The notes beneath the pieces are model-generated. The model worked only from the letters and a program-made list of their open reading frames with translations. It ran no database searches and had not been told where the DNA came from. From Legionella sp. (GTDB lineage: Bacteria > Pseudomonadota > Gammaproteobacteria > Legionellales > Legionellaceae), in assembly GCA_031291095.1 (NCBI GenBank), contig JARLJR010000013.1:1-64000 (forward strand): DNA of 64,000 nucleotides. Reading direction: 5' to 3'. Of this stretch, positions 7,948 through 16,518 are shown in pieces; position 1 is the first letter of the stretch, and every line of letters begins with the position of its first letter. Made by a program: the position numbers and the translations under genes.

Positions 7948-8020
7948 ACGTCATCCCGAACGTAGTGAGGGGCCTCAGTGCCTGCCTCGGAGATTCCTCA
8001 CTACGTTGGGGGGATGACGT
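7948..8020. repeat. Hairpin repeat (related to family C) inside the flagellar-type operon
   Basis: ACGTCATCCCGAACGTAGTG at the left and CACTACGTTGGGGGGATGACGT at the right form a near-perfect 73-bp hairpin. It ends two bases after the fliJ stop codon and fills most of the 130-bp gap before the fliK-like gene. The ends resemble those of the 122-bp repeat units. Confidence 0.75.
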
Positions 8021-8022
8021 TT

Positions 8023-8430
8023 TTAACCCCGTTGAATAACCCACTCATCCAATGCATTATTTTCCGCTTTCTTCTGTTGCTCTTTAAGCTCAGCTTGTTC
8101 ACGTTCCAAATATTTTTCTAACATTTTTAATTCTGTTTTAATGCGTTGCATTTTTTCCTGCACATTCTGTTCTGTGTCTTGATGCTGTTTAAGCGTCATA
8201 TTCAACGCTTCCTTTTTTTCATGTTGTTGCGTTATAAAATTGAGCCGGCTTATTTCAAAATCAGGATTAATCGTTAACGAATTAACTCCTGCTTGCTGTA
8301 TTTGTTCATCCAGCGCCTCCCTCTCTTGGCGCACTTTTTGTAATTGATTTTGTGTCTCGAGTAATTGCAAATTAAGCTCATTAAGTTGCCAGTTTAATTT
8401 GGTCATCAGTGCTGAAAGTGATTGGTTCAT
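8023..8430 (-). CDS. fliJ: FliJ-like export chaperone / ATPase stalk
   Basis: A 135-residue, almost wholly helical, Gln/Glu/Lys-rich coiled coil (residues 5-120). FliJ is an antiparallel coiled coil that sits in the FliI hexamer like the gamma subunit of F1 and links it to FlhA. The family is barely conserved in sequence; length, coiled-coil content and the place directly after fliI (four-base overlap) make the call. The stop lies two bases from the hairpin repeat. Confidence 0.8.
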   Translation of the reverse strand: MNQSLSALMTKLNWQLNELNLQLLETQNQLQKVRQEREALDEQIQQAGVNSLTINPDFEISRLNFITQQHEKKEALNMTLKQHQDTEQNVQEKMQRIKTELKMLEKYLEREQAELKEQQKKAENNALDEWVIQRG

Positions 8431-9719
8431 AATAAAAGCTCTTTAAAACGGTGCATGAGTTCGTGAAAGGATAAAGGCTGCTTCGTATCTTGAATGAGTA
8501 GCTTATTGATTGCAGGCATGCGCTCAACAGCCGCATCCAATAGGGCATTATTCCCAGGTTTATAGGCACCTAACTCAATCAAATCTTTATTTTGCTCATA
8601 AATACTTAGCGTGGCGAAAATCTGATTCATGAGTTGCTGCTCTTCCGCAGTAACTAAATGCTTAGCCAACCGAGAGACACTTTGCAGAATTGAAATCGCA
8701 GGGTAGTGACCACGTTGTGCTAACTCGCGGGTGAGGACAATATGCCCATCAAGAAGTGCACGCATGTGATCAGCTAAGGGCTCGTTAAAATCATCCCCTT
8801 CAACCAAAACCGTATACACTGCACTAATGCTGCCCTGATCCTTAAAATTTCCTGTACGTTCAACAATACCTGGAAGCAGCGCGAAAACACTGGGAGTGTA
8901 GCCGCGTGCAGTAGGGGGTTCTCCCAAACTTAAGCCTATTTCTCGTTGCGCCATGGCAAAACGGGTAATCGAATCCATAAATAACATGACTTGTTTGCCT
9001 TGTTGGCAAAAGTATTCAGCAATTGCGGTGGCGGTATATACTGCTTGACGACGCATCAAAGCGGATTCATCGCTGCAAGAAACCACCAGCACCGATTTTT
9101 TTAAGGTGTTTTCATCCAAATGATTATTGATAAAATCATTAACCTCGCGGCCACGCTCACCAATTAGGGCAATTACATTAATATCCGTTTGCAGGTTTTG
9201 CACCATGTTGCCCAGCAGGGTACTTTTTCCCACGCCACTCCCTGCAAAAATCCCCATTCGTTGCCCTTTGCCTAAAGGCAGTAAACCATCTATAGCCTGT
9301 ATCCCCGTGTTTAAACGCTCACTTATTGGTAAACGGTTAAAGGGATTAATCTTTTTATTTTGGGTAAAAACGCGGTGTTTGTTGTGTAAACGCAACCGCT
9401 CATCGATTGGTTTAGCAAAAGCATCGACCGCATGACCTAATAAGGAATCCCCTACGGCGATACTTAATGGATTTCCCGTTGCTCGTACTTTGTAGCCCAT
9501 GCAAACAGGAGCAGAATCATAGGGCATAAGATAGACTTTTCCGTGTTCAAAACCGATGACCTCAGCTTGTATAATCGGCTGATTATGTTGATCCAGGATG
9601 TCGCAAACCTCGCCAATGAATGTTTGTGGCGGCCCATTGGCAACCAGTCTTAAGCCAATGAATTGCTCAATTTCGCCTAAACGTTCAACGGCTAAGAGTT
9701 CATTAATCCATGGATGCAT
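8427..9719 (-). CDS. fliI: FliI, flagellar-type export ATPase
   Basis: A 430-residue F1-beta-like ATPase. Visible are the Walker A loop GIFAGSGVGKSTLLG (near residue 160), ALIGERGREVNDFI, the Walker B strand VMLFMDSITRFAMAQREIGL, GEPPTARGYTPSVFALLPGI, and the C-terminal helical domain. All catalytic motifs are intact. FliI energises substrate unfolding and delivery to the export gate with FliH and FliJ. GAGG stands five bases before the ATG, which lies inside the end of fliH (17-base overlap). Length is normal for FliI/SctN. Confidence 0.95.
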   Translation of the reverse strand: MHPWINELLAVERLGEIEQFIGLRLVANGPPQTFIGEVCDILDQHNQPIIQAEVIGFEHGKVYLMPYDSAPVCMGYKVRATGNPLSIAVGDSLLGHAVDAFAKPIDERLRLHNKHRVFTQNKKINPFNRLPISERLNTGIQAIDGLLPLGKGQRMGIFAGSGVGKSTLLGNMVQNLQTDINVIALIGERGREVNDFINNHLDENTLKKSVLVVSCSDESALMRRQAVYTATAIAEYFCQQGKQVMLFMDSITRFAMAQREIGLSLGEPPTARGYTPSVFALLPGIVERTGNFKDQGSISAVYTVLVEGDDFNEPLADHMRALLDGHIVLTRELAQRGHYPAISILQSVSRLAKHLVTAEEQQLMNQIFATLSIYEQNKDLIELGAYKPGNNALLDAAVERMPAINKLLIQDTKQPLSFHELMHRFKELLL

Positions 9720-10341
9720 GAGTGCCTCGCTGCTTTAGTTGCAGTAAAACTTCTTTGAGCTTATCGATTTGTTTTTCGATGCTGGCATCAAAAACACCAT
9801 GGCTGGTTTTAAGAACATAACCTCCTAAGGCAAGCGACTCATCTGTTTTTATTTTTAAGCCATTTAAATGCGCCGCACTTAATTGCATGGTGCCATTTTG
9901 TAAGGCAGCAATGTCTTGTGGATGCAAGCAAAGCTCAACTGATTGTTTGTCATTTAATTGCGTAAGGATGTGGTTGATTTGCTGACTTAGTGCGTGTTGG
10001 TTATTGCTGTTTTCCACAAAAAATTGTTTGCTGATTAGCAATACAATATCGGCAATTTCATTTGCCAAATCCAGGCGATTTTGCGCCATTGCTTGAGGAA
10101 GTGAGGCAATCATCTGTGTTAATTGCTGCTGACGTTGGCTATTTTCTTGTTCAAGACGAGTACGTTCTTCGGTCGCCCCTGCTAAATAACCTTGCTCATA
10201 AGCTTCTTGGCGAATTTGCTCCCATTGTGCATCATCTACAGTGGGTGTCGCAGAAATAATCTCCTCAGTTATTTCAGGAGCTTCCTGGCTTAAATAAATT
10301 TCTTCCTCGCTGACTAAGACATTTTTATAGAGTGTCGCCAT
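9703..10341 (-). CDS. fliH: FliH-like regulator of the export ATPase
   Basis: A 212-residue protein with a Gln/Glu-rich helical middle (about 50-120) containing the GYLAGATEERTRLEQE helix, and a C-terminal domain similar to the V/F-type stator family (LCLHPQDIAAL, SLALGGYVLKTSHGVFDASIEKQI). The SHGVFDASI...QI ending is typical of FliH/SctL. FliH ties FliI to FliN. I start at ATG 10339-10341 (MATLYKN) because GGAG lies seven bases upstream; an ATG 21 bases earlier has no such site. It overlaps the upstream 146-residue gene by 17 bases. Confidence 0.88.
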   Translation of the reverse strand: MATLYKNVLVSEEEIYLSQEAPEITEEIISATPTVDDAQWEQIRQEAYEQGYLAGATEERTRLEQENSQRQQQLTQMIASLPQAMAQNRLDLANEIADIVLLISKQFFVENSNNQHALSQQINHILTQLNDKQSVELCLHPQDIAALQNGTMQLSAAHLNGLKIKTDESLALGGYVLKTSHGVFDASIEKQIDKLKEVLLQLKQRGTHASMD

Positions 10342-10765
10342 GAGGCATCTCCAGTTGTTCACTAAAACTTAATTGTCTTTGCCATTGTTGAAAGAGGTAT
10401 AATTTCGAAGCCGATTTCAGCTTGTGTACCTGCGCAGTTAACTCCTCTTGGATTTTCTGTTTTTGCATGCAAGCCTCTAAAAACATGTGCTCCCAAGAGA
10501 ATTGTCCTTGTTCCAGAATAATGGCGATATAAAGTGGATCTTCCTGACTTAGCCTTTGGCAAAATTCCGGTAAGGAAACTTCTTTTTGCGGGAGTTTGGG
10601 CCAGGGAAGATGACGAAATTTATCTGCTTCTTTGAGCAGCGCATGGCCTTGCACACGTTCAAATTGTTCGCGCTGTATCGGCGTTAACTGTTTAAGTACC
10701 CAGCGTTGATCGGCAGGTTTTAATTTCGCTAAATTAAGCACGATTCTTTTTAAGTCATTATTCAT
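10325..10765 (-). CDS. Unrecognised 146-residue protein in the fliG position
   Basis: Between fliF and fliH, where fliG always lies in flagellar operons, is this 146-residue, mainly helical protein. I see none of the FliG landmarks: no EHPQ-type motif, no armadillo middle domain, and no charged torque helix of the C-terminal motor domain; FliG is about 330 residues. It begins LKRIVLNLAKLKPADQRWVL, with a repeat-like LTPIQREQFERV, and has a central EDPLYIAIILEQGQFSWEHM. It overlaps fliF by eight bases and fliH by 17, so it is clearly part of the operon. It could be an extreme remnant of FliG, an MS-ring/sorting-platform adaptor like injectisome SctK, or something new. Confidence 0.8.
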   Translation of the reverse strand: MNNDLKRIVLNLAKLKPADQRWVLKQLTPIQREQFERVQGHALLKEADKFRHLPWPKLPQKEVSLPEFCQRLSQEDPLYIAIILEQGQFSWEHMFLEACMQKQKIQEELTAQVHKLKSASKLYLFQQWQRQLSFSEQLEMPHGDTL

Positions 10766-12098
10766 GGTGGTTTAGCCATTGGGTTAACTCAATTAACAGC
10801 TGCTGGCGTTTTTTTTGCCGATTACGTTTTAAGAGCAATACAGTGGAACTACCAAATACAGTCAGTACTATGAAAAAAACAAGCGCCTGCCATTTTCGTT
10901 CCTCATTCCATTGCTCCAAGACAAGTTCGCTAAAATGCGTTGCGGAAATTTCTTGGGAGCTTGGCGTGGCAGCAATTTTGGTCGCTTTGGGCGTACTAAT
11001 TAAGGCCTCAACACTGATTACATCACCGCGCTTTTCATCAAAGCCTACAGTACTTTTTATGAGGCGCTGAACTTGAGCAATGGTTTTTGCATCAGTTTTT
11101 TGCGGTAACACTACGCTGACTGAAAGCCGCTCAATAGTGCCATTTGCCCGTTTAAATAATTCTTTTTCACGGCCAAATTCGTAGGTTTTTTCTAAGGTTA
11201 AATCCTGCTTGCCTTTCTGATTTCCTTTTTTATCTACCGTAGAATGCTTGGTTTGTTTTTCGTGGGTAATTTGTCCTTTGGTCTGCGGTTTAACTAATTC
11301 ACGCTGCAGTTCATCGTAATTGATGGCTACATTGATTTTCACCATGACTTGCTCTTTGGCAAAGACTTTTTGCAGTAATTGCATGACCTTGTCATTCAGA
11401 TAATGCTCTATGGTTTTTTGCGCGGTGAAGTGGTTGGAGGCGGGATCTTCTTCTGTTGCTGATAAGGTATTCCCATTTTGATCCACTACTACTACATTCA
11501 CTAAACTTAAATGCGCAATACTTGCCGCAACTAACTGTTGGATGCTGTGCACTTGTTTTGGTGTTAATGCCTGTTTTAAATGCAAGGTCACCGAAGCTTT
11601 AGGTTGATTGCTATCATGGTCAAACAAATGACTTTCCGGAATCAGTAAATGTACTCGCGCTTGACGTATTTCATCAATGCTGGAAATAGTGCGTTCCAGC
11701 TCACCTTGCAAGGCACGTTGGTAATTAATTTTTTGTGAAAAATCGGTCATGCCAAAATCATTTTTATCAAACAGTTCAAAGCCTACATTGCCCGCTAATT
11801 GCATGCCTGAGCCCATGATTTTTAAGCGGGTTTTCGCAACCATATCTTTATCAATTAAAATATCTCGGCCACCATTGCGAAGCTGATAGGAAATATTCTC
11901 TTGATCCAGTTGGCTTAAAACCTTGTTTGCATCCTGCTCATCCAAATGATTAAATAAAATAGCGTAGGAGGGAGATAAGACCCACCAACTAAGTATCATG
12001 GTCATGACGACGATACCGGCGATGCACGCAATTAAACTGAATTTGCGTTTTGCTTCCAAATTGCTAAACCAAAGGCTGGCGGTTTGTAAGTAATTCAC
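10758..12098 (-). CDS. fliF: FliF, MS-ring protein with a shortened cytoplasmic tail
   Basis: A 446-residue FliF: first membrane helix at about 20-44, ring-building motifs (LFNHLDEQDANKVLSQL, GRDILIDKDMVAKTRLKIM, FGMTDFSQKINYQRALQGEL), RARVHLLIPE-like QARVHLLIPESHLF, and a second membrane helix at about 401-423. After that only about 23 residues remain (KRNRQ... NHHE). Typical FliF is about 550 residues with a tail of 80 or more whose end binds FliG. The region between the ring domains and the second helix is also somewhat short. Together with the missing FliG this suggests the ring has lost its rotor connection. It begins two bases after fliE. Confidence 0.93.
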   Translation of the reverse strand: MNYLQTASLWFSNLEAKRKFSLIACIAGIVVMTMILSWWVLSPSYAILFNHLDEQDANKVLSQLDQENISYQLRNGGRDILIDKDMVAKTRLKIMGSGMQLAGNVGFELFDKNDFGMTDFSQKINYQRALQGELERTISSIDEIRQARVHLLIPESHLFDHDSNQPKASVTLHLKQALTPKQVHSIQQLVAASIAHLSLVNVVVVDQNGNTLSATEEDPASNHFTAQKTIEHYLNDKVMQLLQKVFAKEQVMVKINVAINYDELQRELVKPQTKGQITHEKQTKHSTVDKKGNQKGKQDLTLEKTYEFGREKELFKRANGTIERLSVSVVLPQKTDAKTIAQVQRLIKSTVGFDEKRGDVISVEALISTPKATKIAATPSSQEISATHFSELVLEQWNEERKWQALVFFIVLTVFGSSTVLLLKRNRQKKRQQLLIELTQWLNHHE

Positions 12099-12099
12099 T

Positions 12100-12402
12100 T
12101 TAAATTTGCTCTCTTAATAAATCTTGATAGGCACTCATCAAACGGTTACGAATTTGCTCTAAATACTGAAACGATAATTTAGCTTGCTCCAGAGTAATCA
12201 TGGTTTGATGCAAATTCTCTGCATTGCCACTGGCGAGCTCATTTAAGGCTTTATCCGCGGTATTTAATTGCGCATTGGTATCACCTATCTTTTCAGTTAT
12301 CCAGGCAGAAAAGGACTCTTGTGGAGCCACCTTGGCGGACTCCATTTCTGGACTTTGCACATTAGGCTTTAAAAACAGGTTATCTAGTGCATCGATTCTC
12401 AT
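12100..12402 (-). CDS. fliE: FliE, MS-ring to rod junction protein
   Basis: A 100-residue protein with the FliE pattern: a variable N-terminus, then LNTADKALNELASGNAENLH, MITLEQAKLSFQYLEQIRNR and a LMSAYQDLLREQI ending. FliE is the first protein exported and bonds the gate and MS ring to the rod. Length is normal. It overlaps flgC by four bases. Confidence 0.93.
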   Translation of the reverse strand: MRIDALDNLFLKPNVQSPEMESAKVAPQESFSAWITEKIGDTNAQLNTADKALNELASGNAENLHQTMITLEQAKLSFQYLEQIRNRLMSAYQDLLREQI

Positions 12403-12821
12403 CGCTCATCTCCTATGCTTAATGCCTGTAAGTACAAGCTATGCGCGCTATTGATCATTTTAATGTTGGCTTCATAGGCCCGTGAGGCGCGTAATAGGGT
12501 GGTCATTTCATCAATCGTGCTAATCCCTGGATAGGTGACATAGCCTTGTTTGTCGGCAGCAGGATGGCCGGGTTGATAAACTTTATTGGGCGGTAAATTT
12601 TGTGGAACGACCTCTACAGCGTTGATACCCATCTCTTGGGGATTGGCTACCAATTCTGAGAAGGTTTTGGCGGAAGTGATTACCTGGCTTGCTTGAAATA
12701 CTGAGCCATCTGCATTTTGCAATGAGTGTTGATTGGCAATGTTATTAGCCACCACATCAACACGTAGTTTTTCAGCATTCATTCCCTGACCGGAAATGGC
12801 ATAAATTTGCGCGTAATTCAT
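12399..12821 (-). CDS. flgC: FlgC, proximal rod protein
   Basis: A 140-residue rod protein with the conserved N-terminal helix (YAISGQGMNAEKLRVDVVANN IANQHS) and the C-terminal helix (RASRAYEANIKMINSAHSLY LQALSIG). GYVTYPGISTIDEM fits the standard GYV..PNV..VEEM rod motif with changes. Length is normal. It shares one base with flgB (TAATG arrangement). Confidence 0.93.
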   Translation of the reverse strand: MNYAQIYAISGQGMNAEKLRVDVVANNIANQHSLQNADGSVFQASQVITSAKTFSELVANPQEMGINAVEVVPQNLPPNKVYQPGHPAADKQGYVTYPGISTIDEMTTLLRASRAYEANIKMINSAHSLYLQALSIGDER

Positions 12822-13159
12822 TATTGATTTCCTTGTAATGCGAGTTTCATAATGGCTAACTTTTGATTTAAGCCTTTAACCAGAGCACGGTAATGGGTCA
12901 TGTTTTGCACATTTAACGCCATTTGTTCATCAATGCTGGATTGATGATCACAACTCTGGTAATAAGGCGCAATCTCAGATAAGTCATTGTTGTTTGGACT
13001 TAAATGGTTTTCCTGTAATTGCTGCTCAAAATTAACTTCCATGCTTTGGTAATTTTCCGTATTGATATTGGCAATATTATTGGCAATAGCTGTCTGGCGC
13101 ATTAATGTGGCATCTAAGGCCAGACTAACTAATTGTATGGTGTTATCTGTACTCATCAT
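12821..13159 (-). CDS. flgB: FlgB, proximal rod protein
   Basis: A 112-residue rod protein: LALDATLMRQTAIANNIANI NTENY at the N-terminus and MALNVQNMTHYRALVKGLNQ KLAIMKLALQG at the C-terminus, both typical of FlgB. It is somewhat shorter than common FlgB proteins (about 130). It lies six bases after flgI and directly before flgC. Confidence 0.92.
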   Translation of the reverse strand: MMSTDNTIQLVSLALDATLMRQTAIANNIANINTENYQSMEVNFEQQLQENHLSPNNNDLSEIAPYYQSCDHQSSIDEQMALNVQNMTHYRALVKGLNQKLAIMKLALQGNQ

Positions 13160-13165
13160 TTTTCC

Positions 13166-14290
13166 TTATTGAATCACCAATTCTGCATGCAATGCCCCGG
13201 CGCGCTTTAAGCTTTCCAGGATGGCGATAATGTCACGCGTGGAGGTTTGGACTTTAGTTAAGGCGCTAATCAAATCAGCTACTGTGGCGCCTTGTTTTAA
13301 TTTCACGGTGTTGGCCATACGCTCATTCACATTAATATTGGTGCTAGGCACGACAGCGGTACGTACTTGTCTTCCCATGTTTTGAATTAAGGTCGGTTGG
13401 GATACTTGATATTCAGTAGAAATAGCAATTTGTAAATTGCCATGAGAAATGGTAACTGCATCGATTTTGACATCAGCCCCAGCAACAACCACACCAGTAC
13501 GCTCATTCACTACTACTGTAGGTAAGTTATCTGGAGTAATCACTACGTTTTCAATTTGACTTACAAAACGAATAAAATGTTTGCGGGCCGATTGAGGCGG
13601 GTGGATTTCGATATCCTGTGCGGAACGTGCGCGTGCAGTGTTATCACCAAATTGACTATTGATAGCTGATTCAATAGTGTCTGCGGTGGTGAAGTCTGGA
13701 TGATTTAAAATCAGATGCATCTCACCTGATTTCTCGATTAAATCGTTATAGATTGTTTTTTCAATAATTGCTCCACCCGGTATTAAGCCCGTAGTGGGAT
13801 GATTTTTCTGGATGACATTGCCATAAAGGTCGTACTTAAAACCTCCAATCGAAATAGGTCCTTGAGCTAAGGCGTAAACCTGATTGTCTGCCCCCTTTAG
13901 CGGAGTTACCAGTAAAGTTCCACCCAGCAAGCTTTTAGCGTCACCTAGTGAGGCTACATTGATGTCAATTTTGTCTCCCTGATGGGCAAAGGAGGGGAGA
14001 TTCGCTGTGATGATTACGGTAGCGGTGTTGCGACTGTTGATCTCATTGGGGCTTAAAGTCACGCCAAATGTTTGTAATAAGTTTGAAATTGCCTGAGTGG
14101 TGTCTTTATTGCGTCGTGAGTCGCCAGAACCTGCCAAACCAATAACCAGGCCATAACCAGTAATCGGGTTTTCTTGTAAGCCAGATAAACGAGCAATGGA
14201 TTTGAGACGCACAGCAGAATAACTTGAATGCCAGCATAGTGGTGCACATAAAGCTGCCAGGAGTAATAGTTTCCTTCTTACACTCATCAT
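13166..14290 (-). CDS. flgI: FlgI, P-ring protein
   Basis: A 374-residue protein with a cleavable signal peptide (residues 1-26) and strongly conserved FlgI motifs: RLKSIARLSGLQENPITGYG LVIGL, GSGD, LLQTFGV, NTATVIITANLPSF, GDKIDINVASLGDAKSL GG, and the C-terminal MANTVKLKQGATVADLI. FlgI forms the bushing in the peptidoglycan layer. Length is normal. It overlaps flgH by four bases. Confidence 0.95.
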   Translation of the reverse strand: MMSVRRKLLLLAALCAPLCWHSSYSAVRLKSIARLSGLQENPITGYGLVIGLAGSGDSRRNKDTTQAISNLLQTFGVTLSPNEINSRNTATVIITANLPSFAHQGDKIDINVASLGDAKSLLGGTLLVTPLKGADNQVYALAQGPISIGGFKYDLYGNVIQKNHPTTGLIPGGAIIEKTIYNDLIEKSGEMHLILNHPDFTTADTIESAINSQFGDNTARARSAQDIEIHPPQSARKHFIRFVSQIENVVITPDNLPTVVVNERTGVVVAGADVKIDAVTISHGNLQIAISTEYQVSQPTLIQNMGRQVRTAVVPSTNINVNERMANTVKLKQGATVADLISALTKVQTSTRDIIAILESLKRAGALHAELVIQ

Positions 14291-14865
14291 ACGACCCCTA
14301 TAAAAGACAGGATCTTATAAATGTAATTACGATCTTGTGAGTTAGATACGGAACCTGCTCCGGTATAAACGATCTGAGCCTGGGCTAAACGGGTTGATAA
14401 AATAGTATTTTGCGGGCTAATGTCTTCAGGTCGCACCACGCCGCGTAACAGGATTTTTTGGTTCTCTCCATTAATGGTAATTCGCTGTACGCCTTCAACC
14501 AAATAAGTTTGGTTAGGAAATACTTCCTTGATACGTACGGTAAGAGCGGCTTTTATTTTACCATTGCGTCCTGTTTTGGCTGCTGCTTTGCCTTTGCCAT
14601 TCAAACCAAAATTTACTTGGTGGTTGTTGCGGTTATAGCCTGCCTCTAATGCGGCCTTTATCTCTTTATGTGAAGAAAGATCCGCGCTGGTTTGGGCATT
14701 AGAGGTTTCCATAACGATGACAGTGAGCACATCACCGGGCAAGGTTGCTTTACGATCGGCGATTAAAGGGCGGTAAACATCTTCATCAAAAAGATTAATA
14801 GCCCACAATGTTTGGCTAAGGATTACCATCCCCAGGAATATTATTTTTTTTAACAGTGCATTCAT
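14287..14865 (-). CDS. flgH: FlgH, L-ring protein without a lipobox
   Basis: A 192-residue FlgH: LFDEDVYRPLIADRKATLPG DVLTV, ETSNAQTSADLSSHK, a central beta domain, and RGVVRPEDISPQNTILSTRLAQAQIVYTG. FlgH forms the outer-membrane ring and is normally a lipoprotein of about 230 residues with an L-x-G-C lipobox. Here the N-terminal signal (about residues 1-22) ends SQTLWA with no cysteine anywhere near, so it looks like an ordinary signal-peptidase-I substrate. It overlaps flgI and flgA by four bases each. Confidence 0.93.
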   Translation of the reverse strand: MNALLKKIIFLGMVILSQTLWAINLFDEDVYRPLIADRKATLPGDVLTVIVMETSNAQTSADLSSHKEIKAALEAGYNRNNHQVNFGLNGKGKAAAKTGRNGKIKAALTVRIKEVFPNQTYLVEGVQRITINGENQKILLRGVVRPEDISPQNTILSTRLAQAQIVYTGAGSVSNSQDRNYIYKILSFIGVV

Positions 14866-15758
14866 GCGGCAACCTCTGCGGTGTTTTTCCCAGTGATTAC
14901 TGCAACAAAGTACTTATTCGTACGCGGATTTTGCATGCGTATGGATTGTCCTTGAACTCCGTTACTTTGCGCGATTGCCTCAATGGTGATTGCTATTCCA
15001 TGCTGTTGTACGAGGACCTTTGTTTTTTGCCCTTGCATCACTTCGGGTTGGTTCCCAAGCAAGTCTTGCGTTAAAATTTGTTGCTTATTAATCGATTTAT
15101 TAAGCCAAACGGTAGCTGGAAATTGGGTTAACGGGGCAGTGTAGAGACCAGCAATATTTCGTCTTTTTAAGATCACATCCGATGGACGAAGCAGGGTATG
15201 ACGCTTAATAGTGTGCTTCGCGACCAATACAGACTGATAAGCTTTAACTGCAAACCAGATAGGAATAGAGCGATTTTGATAATGCAGACGAACGCAAACA
15301 CGTTTAGCAACAGGATAGTCTTTAGGGAGTTGGATTTTAAAATTGGCTAAGGCAATACCGCTATCTTTAAGTACTGTTTTGCTACTTAGCTCCACTTGGC
15401 TATATGCTTGCTTTTTTAGTTGTTTAGCCAAGGCGTTTTGCGCTGTAGATAGCAAGTTTTTAGCGTTGGTGCCTGTGGTTTCACGAATAGTGGCGCTGGT
15501 TTTACCCTTCCATTGATGGGAAAAATTTCCAACCTTGTGTTGCAACCAAGTGAGTACTTGTTGCTTATTCAGTTTGGTTCCTGGCATGGGTTTGCTATCC
15601 AACATGATTTTTCCCCACTGATGTTTATCCGGAGTAATAAGCAGCAAATCGCCTAGGTTTTTCGCTTCAGGAGTAATGGGCGTGCGAAAGCGCAACACCG
15701 TTTCTGCCTGAATTGGAAAAACGCTCAGTAACAGTAATAAATTAACCACGAATTTCAT
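14862..15758 (-). CDS. flgA: FlgA, P-ring assembly chaperone
   Basis: A 298-residue protein with a signal peptide (residues 1-18) and the C-terminal SAF domain of FlgA: LVAKHTIKRHTLLRPSDVIL KRRNI, then LVQQHGIAITIEAIAQSNGV QGQSIRMQNPRTNKYFVAVI. FlgA is a periplasmic chaperone for FlgI. It is longer than the usual 220-240 residues because of an N-terminal extension that resembles the first domain of longer FlgA variants. It overlaps flgG by 17 bases. Confidence 0.92.
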   Translation of the reverse strand: MKFVVNLLLLLSVFPIQAETVLRFRTPITPEAKNLGDLLLITPDKHQWGKIMLDSKPMPGTKLNKQQVLTWLQHKVGNFSHQWKGKTSATIRETTGTNAKNLLSTAQNALAKQLKKQAYSQVELSSKTVLKDSGIALANFKIQLPKDYPVAKRVCVRLHYQNRSIPIWFAVKAYQSVLVAKHTIKRHTLLRPSDVILKRRNIAGLYTAPLTQFPATVWLNKSINKQQILTQDLLGNQPEVMQGQKTKVLVQQHGIAITIEAIAQSNGVQGQSIRMQNPRTNKYFVAVITGKNTAEVAA

Positions 15759-16518
15759 TCGTTATTTTTTCCAATTCATCCGCAATTTGTACGGCTTTCG
15801 CATTAAGTTGATAAACCCGTTGTGCCATGGTGAGTTGCATGAGCGAACTGACCATATCTACATTAGAACCCTCCGTGTGATATTGCGTTAAAGCTCCTAA
15901 ACCACTACTGTTGGGGTTATCGATTAAGGGCTCACTGGTTTGATCCGTCACGGTATAAAGCCCTGAACCAATAGGATTTAAGGTTTCAGGATTGGTAAAT
16001 TGAGCTAACTGAATGGTACCTACTAGCTGCGGTTCTGACTCACCAGTTAATATAACTTCGACCTCTCCATTGTTTTTGATTGTTAATTTAGCTTTGTCAT
16101 CGGGAATTTGAATGTTATCTGCAAGTCTTAATCCATCTTGAGTTGCCAGGTAGTTCTCCTCATCGATACGTAGGCTGGAGTTGCGAGTATAGGCAATATT
16201 GCCGTCGGAATTAATTACTTGATAAAAGCCATCACCATTAATGGCAACATCTGTTTCATTGGTAGTGGTTTTTAAGGGGCCCTGGGTAAAATCCTTACCT
16301 GTTTTGTATACGGCGGTTCCTAAACCTAATTTGGCACTGGCCTGATTATTAAATAGCGGTTCTTCACCATTAATATTTTGGTACAGCACATCCTCAAAGG
16401 TTACCGTACTGGCTTTATAATTGGGGGTATTCAAGTTTGCCAAGTCATTGGCAATACGATCAATATGGTATTCCTCAGCTTTTAGTCCGCTAGCGGCAAT
16501 GGCGAGAGTGTTAGACAT
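15742..16518 (-). CDS. flgG: FlgG, distal rod protein
   Basis: A 258-residue rod protein with ALAIAASGLKAEEYHIDRIA NDLANLNTPNYK at the N-terminus, GTAVYKTGKDFTQGPLKTTT NETDVAINGDGFYQV in the middle and EGSNVDMVSSLMQLTMAQRV YQLNAKAVQ at the end. The EGSNVD and MAQR features are standard FlgG. Length is normal. It overlaps flgF by eight bases. Confidence 0.93.
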   Translation of the reverse strand: MSNTLAIAASGLKAEEYHIDRIANDLANLNTPNYKASTVTFEDVLYQNINGEEPLFNNQASAKLGLGTAVYKTGKDFTQGPLKTTTNETDVAINGDGFYQVINSDGNIAYTRNSSLRIDEENYLATQDGLRLADNIQIPDDKAKLTIKNNGEVEVILTGESEPQLVGTIQLAQFTNPETLNPIGSGLYTVTDQTSEPLIDNPNSSGLGALTQYHTEGSNVDMVSSLMQLTMAQRVYQLNAKAVQIADELEKITNEIRG

